From: Bacillus dicomae
GTDB lineage: Bacteria > Bacillota > Bacilli > Bacillales > Bacillaceae_G
NCBI RefSeq assembly: GCF_006494425.1
Contig: NZ_VHIV01000006.1
Span: 144,756-208,755, forward strand
DNA: 64,000 nt
Direction of reading: 5' to 3'
In this document: one piece after another, positions 34,502 to 44,029 of the stretch
Layout: each line of letters begins with the position of its first letter
How positions within the stretch are numbered: position 1 is the stretch's first letter
Made by a program: the position numbers and the translations under genes
Notes under the pieces: model-generated
What the model was told of the DNA's origin: nothing
Databases searched by the model: none
Seen by the model: only the letters and a program-made list of their open reading frames with translations

Positions 34502-36105
34502 TACAATTCGCCTCTCTCTTTTGGTAATGCAATAATAAATAACGCACCACCTAGATCCCCTTTTTCGATTGCAATACTTCCATTTAAATCTTCTACTAAC
34601 TCTTTCACTTTTGCTAATCCATATCCTCTCTTCCCGCCTTCTTTCGTCGAGAAGCCTTTATAGAATATGCTCGTAATGACTTCATCATGAATTCCCTGGC
34701 CCGAATCTTCCACTTCAATTACTATTTCTTCTCCAATATCAGTTACAAACATTCTTACCTTCTTATCATGTTCTTCATTTCTTTCAATCGCTTCAAATGC
34801 ATTCGTAATTAAATTTCCTAAAATAGAAACGACATAATTACTCTCAATATGCGGGCTTAATTTGTCTAAGCCACTCTCTCTATCTAGCATAAAATCAATC
34901 TTTAACTCTCTTGCTCTATTATAGAATCCAATTAAAATCCCACCTAACCATGGATTTTGAATTCGTTTCATAATAAATTGAACAAAATCTTGATATACCG
35001 CTGTTTCCTTATGAATAAGCTCCAAAGCATCTTCATATAATTCTAGCTGGATAAGACCTGAAAGCGTATACAACAAATTGTTATATTCATGTGTTTGCGC
35101 TCGTAATGCCTCTGTATATTGCTTCGTCTGAGATAATTCTGCTGTTAACTGATCCATTTCAGATTTCAAACGCAAGCTCGATACAACGCCAGTTACTTTA
35201 TTCTTTACTTTAATAGGTAAACGGTTCGCAATAACAGCCTGCCCTTTTATATTTAATTGGCGGTCAAACTGTTCTTCACCAGTTTGAAGTACATCTAATA
35301 TCGTTGAATTAGGAATTACATCTAAAATAAATTCTCCAATAATATTTCGTTGTTCATCTAGCGAAAGAATATCATAGGCTGCTTGATTAACTAAACTAAT
35401 CCTGCCATGTTGATCAATGACAATAATCCCCTCACGTACAGATTGAATTACAGTACTATGTTCTTCATATAAAGATGAAATTTCTTCTGGTTCCATTCCA
35501 AACATCATTCTTTTTATACTTCCCGCTAAATATATAGAACCGATTATCCCCATTAACAGACCTATTATTGCAATCCAAAACACACGCTTTCCATACACTT
35601 CTACCGCACTATGAATATCATCCATTGAAAAGCCAACAGATACTACACCAATAATTTCATTTTCCTGATTACGAATTGGAGCTTTCCCACGTAATGAAGG
35701 CCCTAACGATCCAGTTGCTTTCGAAACATAAGATTTCCCTTCTAATAAAACCCCTTCGTTGTCTCCACCAACCATCGCTTCTCCTATTTTATCTTTCCTA
35801 GGATGCGCATAACGAATTCCTTCTTTATTCCCAACTACAATGAAATCAGCATCTGTATCAACTCGAATTTTTTCTGCAATGGGTTGAATAATAGAAGCTG
35901 GATTTTCTTTTTGAAAAGCTTCCTGAATTTCAGGTATAGCGGCAACTGTTTTCGCAACATGCAAAGCTCGTTTCCCAATTTGCTCTTCTACTGTTTCAGA
36001 CAATATGTAATAGAATAAATAACTCGTTAACAGAAGTACAACAAGAATAAGTGTACTAATAGTTAATGTGACTCTCGGCTGTAGTTTTAATTTTTTTAAT
36101 TTCAA
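34501..36105 (-). CDS. citS: Citrate sensor histidine kinase (CitA/DcuS family)
   Basis: About 534 aa. A TTG at 36105 has GGGG 7 bp upstream; the ATG two codons earlier (36111) is too close to that site but remains possible. Helices at about 12-34 and 172-194 flank a single-Cache sensor (DTDADFIVVGNKEG, AHPRKDKIGEAMVGGDNEG). A PAS domain follows, then the H box LRAQTHEYNNLLYTLSGL and the ATPase domain (NLITNAFEAI, DSGQGIHDE, RGYGLAKV). Paired with the CitT-like regulator. The ligand is citrate by analogy; not proven here. Confidence 0.9.
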   Translation of the reverse strand: MKLKKLKLQPRVTLTISTLILVVLLLTSYLFYYILSETVEEQIGKRALHVAKTVAAIPEIQEAFQKENPASIIQPIAEKIRVDTDADFIVVGNKEGIRYAHPRKDKIGEAMVGGDNEGVLLEGKSYVSKATGSLGPSLRGKAPIRNQENEIIGVVSVGFSMDDIHSAVEVYGKRVFWIAIIGLLMGIIGSIYLAGSIKRMMFGMEPEEISSLYEEHSTVIQSVREGIIVIDQHGRISLVNQAAYDILSLDEQRNIIGEFILDVIPNSTILDVLQTGEEQFDRQLNIKGQAVIANRLPIKVKNKVTGVVSSLRLKSEMDQLTAELSQTKQYTEALRAQTHEYNNLLYTLSGLIQLELYEDALELIHKETAVYQDFVQFIMKRIQNPWLGGILIGFYNRARELKIDFMLDRESGLDKLSPHIESNYVVSILGNLITNAFEAIERNEEHDKKVRMFVTDIGEEIVIEVEDSGQGIHDEVITSIFYKGFSTKEGGKRGYGLAKVKELVEDLNGSIAIEKGDLGGALFIIALPKERGEL

Positions 36106-36212
36106 AACCATTCCCCTAACATAAATAAAGATGGAATTTAAAGAAAATACAGTTTTTTTATTTAATCATAACACGGTTACTGTATATTTCTTAATTTTTA
36201 TCTTCATAAAAA

Positions 36213-36245
36213 AAGAAACGAAGTACAATTACTACTTCGTTTCTT
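36213..36245 (-). terminator. Terminator after the second chemoreceptor gene
   Basis: AAGAAACGAAGTA and TACTTCGTTTCTT form a 13-bp stem; the minus strand continues TTTTTTATG. Confidence 0.85.
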
Positions 36246-36256
36246 AACATTTGTTA

Positions 36257-38233
36257 TTACACTTTAAACTTCCCAATCATCTCTTGTAATTCTTCTGCCA
36301 TTTGTGATAAATGGACTGCTGCTGCATTTATTTCATCTATTGAAGCTAATTGTTCTTCAGAGGAACCGGCAATATTTTGAACGCTTGCTGCATTTTCTTC
36401 AATCGTAGCTGCAATTTCATTAATAGATGCACTTACTTGTCTTGCATCTACCGTCATTTGTTTCGCTACATCTACCATATTATCAATTTGTACAACTGTA
36501 TCATCCGTAGATTTCAATATTTCAGCAAAGCTTTGCTTCGTTTCATTTGCAACTACAAGCCCTGATTGTACTTCTGTCCCAACTTGCTTCATAGAACTTA
36601 CCGTTTCTTTTATATCAAATTGGATCTCTTTCACTAGTTTTCCAATTTCCGTAGAAGACTGTCCTGATTGCTCAGCTAATTTTCGTACTTCATCTGCTAC
36701 AATTGCAAATCCTCTTCCTTGCTCTCCAGCTCTCGCAGCCTCAATTGCCGCATTTAATGCTAATAAATTTGTCTGCTCTGCAATATGTTGAATCACCTCA
36801 AGGATTGCTCCAATTTGTTTTGATTTATCATCTAACAAAACAATAACCTTATCTGATTGTGAAACAGACTCATGGATTAATTGCATTTGATTTACAGTTT
36901 GTTCAACTAACTTCCCACCATCTTCAGCCTTTTTCTTCGTATACATAGATGCTGTGGATACTAATGAAGAACTGTCTGCAACACGCTGAATTCCTTCTGT
37001 AACTTCTTCTAATAATGTTGCGCCTTCTTCAACTTCTTTCGTTTGTATTTCAGCCCCGCTCGACACTTGCTCTATTGCCTGTGTAATTTGTTCCGTCGCT
37101 TCACTTGTCTGCTTCATACTAGCTGTTAATTCTTCTGAGGATGCCGCTACATGACTTGCTGAAGTATTTATATTGGAAATGACATGATGTAATGATGCCG
37201 CCATCTCATTAAAACTTTCTCCTAGCTGTCCAATTTCATCTTTAGAATGAACTGTAATTGTTTCTGTTAAATCACCTTCACTAATCTTTTTTGATGATCT
37301 AACAAGTTGTTTTAACGGACTAATAATAGAAGCAATTATGAAGTAAATTAAAACCCCACCAATTATTAATGAAATACCAATAACCGTTAGCGTTTTATAG
37401 AAAATAGGATTAGCTGCTTCAATAATTTCTTTTGAAGGCATAATTCCTGCTATTTTCCATCCAGTCTGCTTATTTGTTATAAAGATAATATTGCGATCAT
37501 CACCATCGAGTTTGAATTTAAAGTCACCTGTTTCCTGTTTGTACAATTCCTTCTCCACTTTTTCCTCTATCTTGTCACCTGGCTTCATCGTCGGATGAGC
37601 TATTACATGTTTAGATTGGTCGAAGATTGCTATAAATCCTTTTTTTCCGATATTGACCATTTTTGAAGTATTTACAATATCATTAATAATTAAATCAATA
37701 CCGAGAACACCACTTTTATCCTCATTTTGTTTTGCTATTGTAATAACAATATTCCCTGTTGTACTTGACTTATATGGAGCTGTAATAACCACTTCTCCGC
37801 TTTTTTTCGCTGCTTCTTTATACCAATCTCTTTCGGTAGGATTATACCCATCTGGCATTTGAATAGACGGTGATTGAATAAATTGTCCCGTACTAGATCC
37901 CGTATAAATTGCTTCTATTTCTGGATGTAATTTATTATATTCTTCTAATTTATTTTGCACATTTTGGAGCTGATCAGTTCCGTAACTTACTCCATTAAAT
38001 AACTTTGTAAAATATACTGCGTCTACCTTTTTATTGTCTATCTCTTTGTTAATAACGTTGTTTAAAATCTTTACGTTATCTTTCGCTGATTGTAAAATTG
38101 TTTCATTAAAGTTTGTCTTCGCTTGCTGATAAGACGTCCAACCAATGACAATACTTGGAAGAATCAAAATGATAACAAATGATACAAGTAACTTTGCCTT
38201 TAAACTACTACTCCTTAATTTCCCTTGAAACAT
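36257..38233 (-). CDS. Methyl-accepting chemotaxis protein with dCache domain (citrate module)
   Basis: A 658-aa chemoreceptor, closely related along its length to the one at 16873. The ATG at 38233 follows GGAGGGG; the frame extends 7 codons further without a ribosome site. Helices at about 15-35 and 280-300 enclose a dCache sensor that keeps the whole amino-acid motif, YNPTERDWY and the later aspartate in [12 protein letters not shown] and a full-length signalling domain with [20 protein letters not shown] follow. It may sense amino acids despite its place beside the citrate genes. Confidence 0.9.
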   Translation of the reverse strand: MFQGKLRSSSLKAKLLVSFVIILILPSIVIGWTSYQQAKTNFNETILQSAKDNVKILNNVINKEIDNKKVDAVYFTKLFNGVSYGTDQLQNVQNKLEEYNKLHPEIEAIYTGSSTGQFIQSPSIQMPDGYNPTERDWYKEAAKKSGEVVITAPYKSSTTGNIVITIAKQNEDKSGVLGIDLIINDIVNTSKMVNIGKKGFIAIFDQSKHVIAHPTMKPGDKIEEKVEKELYKQETGDFKFKLDGDDRNIIFITNKQTGWKIAGIMPSKEIIEAANPIFYKTLTVIGISLIIGGVLIYFIIASIISPLKQLVRSSKKISEGDLTETITVHSKDEIGQLGESFNEMAASLHHVISNINTSASHVAASSEELTASMKQTSEATEQITQAIEQVSSGAEIQTKEVEEGATLLEEVTEGIQRVADSSSLVSTASMYTKKKAEDGGKLVEQTVNQMQLIHESVSQSDKVIVLLDDKSKQIGAILEVIQHIAEQTNLLALNAAIEAARAGEQGRGFAIVADEVRKLAEQSGQSSTEIGKLVKEIQFDIKETVSSMKQVGTEVQSGLVVANETKQSFAEILKSTDDTVVQIDNMVDVAKQMTVDARQVSASINEIAATIEENAASVQNIAGSSEEQLASIDEINAAAVHLSQMAEELQEMIGKFKV

Positions 38234-38435
38234 ATTTCTACCCCTCCATACCATTTTAAATGCAATTGTCTTACATTTAATTTCTTTATACGAATCATAC
38301 GATTAAGATGTATCCATACAATTCTCTATCTCTTTCTCTATTGAAGAATTGATACATACCTTTTTCATTCTATATAAATTAAATAATTAAAACAATATAT
38401 AAAAATGTATATTATTCGAAATATTATAATCCACA

Positions 38436-38472
38436 GAAGAACCTCTAGTATCTCACTTACTAGAGGTTCTTC
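38436..38472 (-). terminator. Terminator after floT
   Basis: GAAGAACCTCTAGTA and TACTAGAGGTTCTTC form a perfect 15-bp stem around TCTCACT, just beyond the floT stop. Confidence 0.85.
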
Positions 38473-38480
38473 CCACTTTA

Positions 38481-40055
38481 CTATTCTTTATCTTTTTCTA
38501 CTTCTTTTTTCGCATCTTCTACTACAGATACAACAGGTTTATCGTTTGATAATTGTTGTACCGCTCCTTTTCCAGCAAATCCTTCTAATAACTCTTTTAA
38601 ATCAATGCCAGAAGAAGCTTTTAATGTTTCTTGCATCGTTGCCATTAAATCAGTTGCATAACCTGCAACTTTTCCGGCGCCACTATTTTTACCACCGCCG
38701 CCTGTATCGACAACTGTAATTTTATCAATGTTGCTAAGTGGACTTGCAACTTCCTTCGCATAACTTGGAAGCATCTTAAGTACCATATCCATAATTGCAG
38801 CTTGGCCATATAATTCAAATGCCTCTGCAATTTTTTGTTTCGCTTCTGCTTCTGCTAAACCTTTTAACCTAATAACATCGGCTTCTGCTGTACCTTGTGC
38901 TTTTTGTACTTCTGCTTTTGCTTGACCTTGTGCTTTTTCGATTTCCGCCTTCGCTAAACCTTCCACACGTACTTCTTCCGCACGAGCTCTCGCTTCAGCT
39001 TCAATCTTATATTGATCCGCATCTGCCTTTTTAATTTGTTTTACTTTTTCTGCTTCCGCTGATTGTTCCACAGCATAGCGATCTGCATCTGCTTTTTTCT
39101 TTACTTCTGCATCGTATTGCTTTTCACGACGCGCAATCTCTTTTTCTTCTAATTCAATTTGTTTCTCACGCTCAATGATTTTAACGCGCATTTGCTCTTC
39201 TGTAACACCTTGTTGCGCTTTCGCTTGTTGTAATTCGTAAGAAAGATCCGCATCTGCGCGAGCTTGTTCTTGCTCTCTCTTATAAGATTGCACTTTTAAC
39301 TCTTTATGTTTTTCAGCTTCAGCAATCTGTGCATCACGTTGATACTCAGCCTCTTTTGCTTCTTTCTCTGCACGAGCTTTTTCAATACGAGCTTCCTTTT
39401 CACGCTCTGCATTTGCAATTGTTGCATCACGCTTAACCGTCGCAATTTGCGGCTGACCAAGTGCATCTAAGTAACCGTTCTTATCCATTATTTCTTTAAT
39501 TGTAAAGGAAACAATGCGCAGACCCATTTTCTTTAAATCTGTAGAAGCTACTTCATGTACCTTTTGAGCAAATTGCTCTCTATTACTATACGCATCTTCT
39601 ACTGTCATAGAAGATAAAATCGCACGTAAATGACCTTCTAAAACTTCTTTCGCTTCTACTTTTAACTCTTCTGTTTCTTTTCCTAAATATTGCTCAGCTG
39701 CTGTAGATACTTCTTCAATTGTAGAACCTACTTTAATAATAGAAACACCATTTACTGTAACTGGAACACCTTGCTTCGTATACGTATCACGTGTACCTAC
39801 TTCTAACTTGTAGTTTAATAGGCTTAAAGGCTCTGCTCTTTGCATAATCGGAACTACGAATGTACCGCCACCACGAATAATCTTAATCTTCTTTCCATCA
39901 TCAGTGGTAACTACATTTTTCCCACCACCAAGCCAGTTCCCTGTAACAATTAACGCTTCATCTGGTCCAACTGTTCGATACTTCGTAATGAATACTAAAA
40001 TAAGTAGAATTAAAATTGCGAGTAAAACTCCACCGATAATTAATGGAATCGTCAT
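38481..40055 (-). CDS. floT: Flotillin FloT
   Basis: A 524-aa membrane scaffold that organises fluid membrane microdomains. An N-terminal membrane segment (about 5-27) is followed by the SPFH/PHB domain (about 28-210; TVGPDEALIVTG) and a long Ala/Glu/Lys coiled coil (about 215-430) with repeated AEKA/AQ motifs used for oligomerisation, then a Gly-rich turn and the C-terminal tail. It lies 12 bp downstream of the NfeD-like gene, the yuaF-floT (yuaG) arrangement of B. subtilis, where SigW drives the operon. I did not identify a clear SigW promoter. Confidence 0.93.
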   Translation of the reverse strand: MTIPLIIGGVLLAILILLILVFITKYRTVGPDEALIVTGNWLGGGKNVVTTDDGKKIKIIRGGGTFVVPIMQRAEPLSLLNYKLEVGTRDTYTKQGVPVTVNGVSIIKVGSTIEEVSTAAEQYLGKETEELKVEAKEVLEGHLRAILSSMTVEDAYSNREQFAQKVHEVASTDLKKMGLRIVSFTIKEIMDKNGYLDALGQPQIATVKRDATIANAEREKEARIEKARAEKEAKEAEYQRDAQIAEAEKHKELKVQSYKREQEQARADADLSYELQQAKAQQGVTEEQMRVKIIEREKQIELEEKEIARREKQYDAEVKKKADADRYAVEQSAEAEKVKQIKKADADQYKIEAEARARAEEVRVEGLAKAEIEKAQGQAKAEVQKAQGTAEADVIRLKGLAEAEAKQKIAEAFELYGQAAIMDMVLKMLPSYAKEVASPLSNIDKITVVDTGGGGKNSGAGKVAGYATDLMATMQETLKASSGIDLKELLEGFAGKGAVQQLSNDKPVVSVVEDAKKEVEKDKE

Positions 40056-40067
40056 GTAAATTCCCCC

Positions 40068-40616
40068 TTATAATTTTGGTTTTTTTAAAGAATAAGCGAT
40101 GTTTTGTACAAGTAAAACACCCTCTTGGACTCCCTCGATAATAACTTCTGTTCCTTGTGAAATATCTTTTTTCCCAATTGTTTTAGCTGGAATTGCATTA
40201 CTTCCAAATTGGGAGGAGATTAATACTTCACCAAATCCTTCTGTAGGAATTGTCGTAATAACTTCTCCTTTGCAACCAATGAATTCATCCATGCGTTGCA
40301 CAGTATTTTGTTCTGCTTCTGCAATCGGCTTTAAAATTAATATTTTCATGATGAATACACCAATGAAAGATATAGCAAATGCAGCAACGAAAATAAGAAT
40401 GCTATTAAAGGAAAATAAATATTCTCCTATATAACTAAGTCCACATAACATGGCGAAGAAGCTAAGTAATAAAGTAACAACGGATACAGATCCGCCCCCA
40501 AAACTAAATATCGATTCAAATATATCTCCAAAAAAGATATAAATCACAGTGAGTATAGTAGCAATAATAAATCCGTATAAATAAATTATCTCAAGTGGAT
40601 AACCAAACAAAACCAT
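40068..40616 (-). CDS. NfeD-like membrane protein (YuaF type)
   Basis: A 182-aa protein. Helices at about 8-30, 38-58 and 65-90, then a soluble OB-fold domain (about 110-178; FIGCKGEVITTIPTEGFGEVL). This is the short NfeD1b class, which lacks the protease domain and is always linked to flotillin; it helps to localise or control FloT. GAGAGGGGG lies upstream of the ATG. It is first gene of the operon with floT. Confidence 0.9.
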   Translation of the reverse strand: MVLFGYPLEIIYLYGFIIATILTVIYIFFGDIFESIFSFGGGSVSVVTLLLSFFAMLCGLSYIGEYLFSFNSILIFVAAFAISFIGVFIMKILILKPIAEAEQNTVQRMDEFIGCKGEVITTIPTEGFGEVLISSQFGSNAIPAKTIGKKDISQGTEVIIEGVQEGVLLVQNIAYSLKKPKL

Positions 40617-40722
40617 TTCTTATCCCCCTCTCTTAAACAATCCCTTTTTTGTTATGTGTATGCCCCACCTCTTTCAAAGATTATTGTTCTTAATTTTCAG
40701 TTATTTAATTTTAAAAGAAAAG

Positions 40723-40781
40723 CCTGTAAGACAGGCCACCTAAAAAAGAACAGGAGAAGCCTATTGTGACAGGCTCCTCCT
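40723..40781 (-). terminator. Double hairpin terminator after colA
   Basis: GGAGAAGCCT with AGGCTCCTCC (40754-40781), followed on the minus strand by TCTTTTTTAG, then a second hairpin GCCTGT-AAG-ACAGGC (40723-40737). The AGCCTGT/ACAGGCT core is shared between the two. Confidence 0.75.
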
Positions 40782-40863
40782 AGTAAATAACCGATATATT
40801 ATATATCTATATAATATACTATTTTCCACAAAAAGTAAAGTTAAACATACATTGGAAAAGCAC

Positions 40864-43761
40864 TTATTTTATTGATAATTCGTACGTTCCATCGCCATTA
40901 TCATATTTATATACATACAAATAATACTTACCTGGTTTTGCATTCATTTTTGCCTCTATATGATTTCCGTGAGCTTGACCGTAAGCAGCATAATTTTGCA
41001 TATCTGATTCATGATGAAGCACCCATGTCATCCCGATTCCATACTCATTTAAAACGGAAATATCGATATCTTTCGCTGATGCTACATTAAATGTATAAAC
41101 ATCAGTGTGATCTCCGCCGATAAGGCTACCTTTTATAGTAGCGTTTAGCCCAATACGATTCGCTTCCTCTGGACGATTATTTGGTTCTGATTCTGTTAAA
41201 CTTCCATCTTTAACCGTAACCGTTGTTTCGCTTCTGCTCTCTTTCCCTTTATCATCTTTTACTATTAACGCTACTTTATATGAACCTTCTCTTTCATATA
41301 CATGTACTGGATTTACTTCTGCACTTGTGCTTCCATCTCCAAATTCCCATAAATAAGAAACGATTTTTCCATCTTCATCTTTTGAGCCATCACTTTTAAA
41401 TTGAATACCTTCTTTTACAAGTCCATTATAAGGGCCGTTTATATTAATCGTTGGAGCTTTATTTTCTCCGTCATCTTTTGCGATACCGTGGAAGACTACA
41501 TCATATTCAAATTGATTTGAGCTATTTATACGGTAATTGACGAAGTATGCTGTAACAGTTTTGTAGCCACTCCATTCTTTTTGTGCCAGTTGTTCTAGAG
41601 CTTCATTTACTCTTTTGCTCATTGCTTTCCAATCTTCTGACTCACCTTTTGTTACATTTCCTGTAAATGTGCCTTCTAGTGTAAATGTATTAAAGAATTG
41701 AGAGCTATGTTTTGTCATTTTTGCATCTTTCATCGGCAACGTATCACTAATTTCTTTCTCTACTGCTGTTAACGATTTCGGTGCATGTTCAGCTAAATAA
41801 TCATCTGCTACTTCCGGTACATTATATTTATCTTGATTATTGATTAGCTGCTGCATATACTCTTGATACTCTTCATTTAGCTTAAGGTCTTTACTTAAAT
41901 TCTCACGATAGGCATCATAACTTTTCACGTCATTTGCACGAATTAAATCTTGAATTTTATCAAACGTTTCAAATTGATGTGTATATAAGTAAGATTGCAA
42001 TGCGAACGAGTAATTATAGAAATCCCAAGATCCATATTTAGCAAATAATGTACGCTCTGCTGTATAACGGCTTGCAGGATCAGATGATAATCCACTAATG
42101 ATGCTCTTTCTCGGTACTACATTATTTGTTCGAGTAGACCCCGCGAAAAACTCTGCATTTCCTTCTTGGAACCAAGTTAACCTTTCATTTTGATACATAT
42201 CTCCTCTTCCAAATAAACCTGGTACTTCATATCTCCCTTGAAGATAATGAGTAAACTCATGACGGAATAACTCTTCTAAACTATAAATGCTTTGTTCTGG
42301 CGTGCGCTCATATGTAAAGAATGTTCCTGTTTCTTCAATATAAATTCCGCCGTTGTTCGTTTCATATCCATACAGTTGTCTATTTAACTGGTACTCTTCT
42401 GGGCTGTTATAAATTACTATCGTTAATATATCATCTGCATTGCCTGGTTCTAACGCTTTGTCATTTCCAATTACACGATGATACTGCGCTTTTACTTCCT
42501 TCGCAGCCCAGTATAGTCTCTTAATTTTTTCTTCCGATACTTTATCTCCTGTTTTAAATACGATAGATCCATCATCAAATGTATACGTTTTTGGTAAGTA
42601 CTGCTCTTTTCCTTCTTTACGTATTTTCTCTAAATCTACTGTATTTCCGCTATAATCTTTTCCGTTATAATTTGTTGTAATTTGTTCTACTGCGACAAAA
42701 TACGGTTCACTTAAACGTGGATACATATGCATTGCCTGTGTCACAACTTCTAATCCTTTATTTAGATTGCTATGAAACTTTCCTAAACGACTAGCAAAGT
42801 AAATTCCATTATTAACGAGCCACTTATTTTCTGGTGTTACTTCATTTAGAAGAGCAATACGATTTATTTCATTAATAAACCCATCTACTTTTCCATACCA
42901 CATCGTTTCATTCGCTTCTTTACGAGCCTCAATTAAATAAGACTGTATATCATAGTCAATCCCTTGCATAATATCGTATACAGCTTGTCCTTTCATACGA
43001 TCGTCTACATACGTATGAAGATTATCATTATATTGTTTTAAAATATTAGCTGCGTATTGAACCGTTTCAACATCACTTGAAGCGTTACTAATCAATTTTC
43101 CGTATGCAGATACGACTGTATCTTGTTCAGCTGTACCAAGCTTAAAGTTTGGATTTTTTGCGATAGCTTTTAAAGCAGGTAAACATTTGTCCTGGAAACT
43201 TCTTTCATTTAATTCACTTAATTCGTTATTATAAAATGCCAGATAAAAAGCTGAACGCAACACTTCCGTAAACGTTTGAATTCCTTTTGAATCATCTTTC
43301 GTAAATGTACTCCCCCGATGAGCTAATTCATCTATAACGACTTGCATTTTCCCTTTATCTTTATAAAAAGCTTTTGCATCTTCATTAAACTGGAATAAGT
43401 CTGTAATTTGGTGCCACTTAATATTCCCTAACGTTTCAACTAATTCTTGATCATTCATTTTGTTTAAATCAGCCATTGAATAGCTTTCTTTAACTTGTTT
43501 TACTGCCACTTTCTTCATAGTAGATGCTGGTCGCTGTGAAAAATCTCCTACTTTTAACCGTTCTTGAAACGATAATGTTTCCTCCGCTTTAGAAACGTGT
43601 CCAATCTCATCTACTGGTTTTTCAATTCCAACTGGTTTTGTTTTCAACACATTATAAGGTACTTTTTCTTCTGCAGATGCATGAGTTTGAAGTGCCCCTA
43701 ACGATAAAGCCATTGTACTAATACTAAGCATCACTTTATTGATCTTTGATTTCTTGTTCAT
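40864..43761 (-). CDS. colA: Secreted collagenase, peptidase family M9
   Basis: A 965-aa secreted zinc metalloprotease that cleaves native collagen. The signal peptide ends near ALQTHASA (about residue 30). An activator/HEAT-like region spans about 80-360. The peptidase domain has the zinc site HEFTH at 501-505 and the third ligand Glu533 in WFQEGNAEFF. Then come a PKD domain (about 785-860; SKDEDGKIVSYLWEFGDGS, VNPVHVYEREG) and a C-terminal pre-peptidase collagen-binding domain (about 865-965; DVYTFNV, YYLYVYKYDNGDGTYELSI). The catalytic residues are intact. GGGGGCAAGGAT precedes the ATG. Confidence 0.94.
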   Translation of the reverse strand: MNKKSKINKVMLSISTMALSLGALQTHASAEEKVPYNVLKTKPVGIEKPVDEIGHVSKAEETLSFQERLKVGDFSQRPASTMKKVAVKQVKESYSMADLNKMNDQELVETLGNIKWHQITDLFQFNEDAKAFYKDKGKMQVVIDELAHRGSTFTKDDSKGIQTFTEVLRSAFYLAFYNNELSELNERSFQDKCLPALKAIAKNPNFKLGTAEQDTVVSAYGKLISNASSDVETVQYAANILKQYNDNLHTYVDDRMKGQAVYDIMQGIDYDIQSYLIEARKEANETMWYGKVDGFINEINRIALLNEVTPENKWLVNNGIYFASRLGKFHSNLNKGLEVVTQAMHMYPRLSEPYFVAVEQITTNYNGKDYSGNTVDLEKIRKEGKEQYLPKTYTFDDGSIVFKTGDKVSEEKIKRLYWAAKEVKAQYHRVIGNDKALEPGNADDILTIVIYNSPEEYQLNRQLYGYETNNGGIYIEETGTFFTYERTPEQSIYSLEELFRHEFTHYLQGRYEVPGLFGRGDMYQNERLTWFQEGNAEFFAGSTRTNNVVPRKSIISGLSSDPASRYTAERTLFAKYGSWDFYNYSFALQSYLYTHQFETFDKIQDLIRANDVKSYDAYRENLSKDLKLNEEYQEYMQQLINNQDKYNVPEVADDYLAEHAPKSLTAVEKEISDTLPMKDAKMTKHSSQFFNTFTLEGTFTGNVTKGESEDWKAMSKRVNEALEQLAQKEWSGYKTVTAYFVNYRINSSNQFEYDVVFHGIAKDDGENKAPTININGPYNGLVKEGIQFKSDGSKDEDGKIVSYLWEFGDGSTSAEVNPVHVYEREGSYKVALIVKDDKGKESRSETTVTVKDGSLTESEPNNRPEEANRIGLNATIKGSLIGGDHTDVYTFNVASAKDIDISVLNEYGIGMTWVLHHESDMQNYAAYGQAHGNHIEAKMNAKPGKYYLYVYKYDNGDGTYELSIK

Positions 43762-43960
43762 ATCCTTGCCCCCTATTCAAATATTCCATTCACGAATTTA
43801 ACATAAAATCCAGATACAACAATATAAAATGCAATATTTCATATTATTTCTTCCTACAATTTGTACATATCGTGAACAAATTTACCTTTATCTAACCTCC
43901 AATAGTTATGAATCTAAAGCGATTAAGCTTACCTTTTATACATTTTAAAAAACGAATTTT

Positions 43961-43989
43961 TTGACAATTAATCCTTTAATTGTTATGGT
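43961..43989 (+). promoter_or_regulatory. Sigma-A promoter of the BCCT transporter gene
   Basis: TTGACA at 43961-43966, 17 bp, then TATGGT at 43984-43989 with an extended TGT just before it. It lies inside an apparent N-terminal extension of the downstream ORF, so it also supports the internal start at 44030. Confidence 0.6.
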
Positions 43990-44029
43990 TAATATAATTA
44001 TTAACTTTATTAAACAAGGGTGGGATTCT

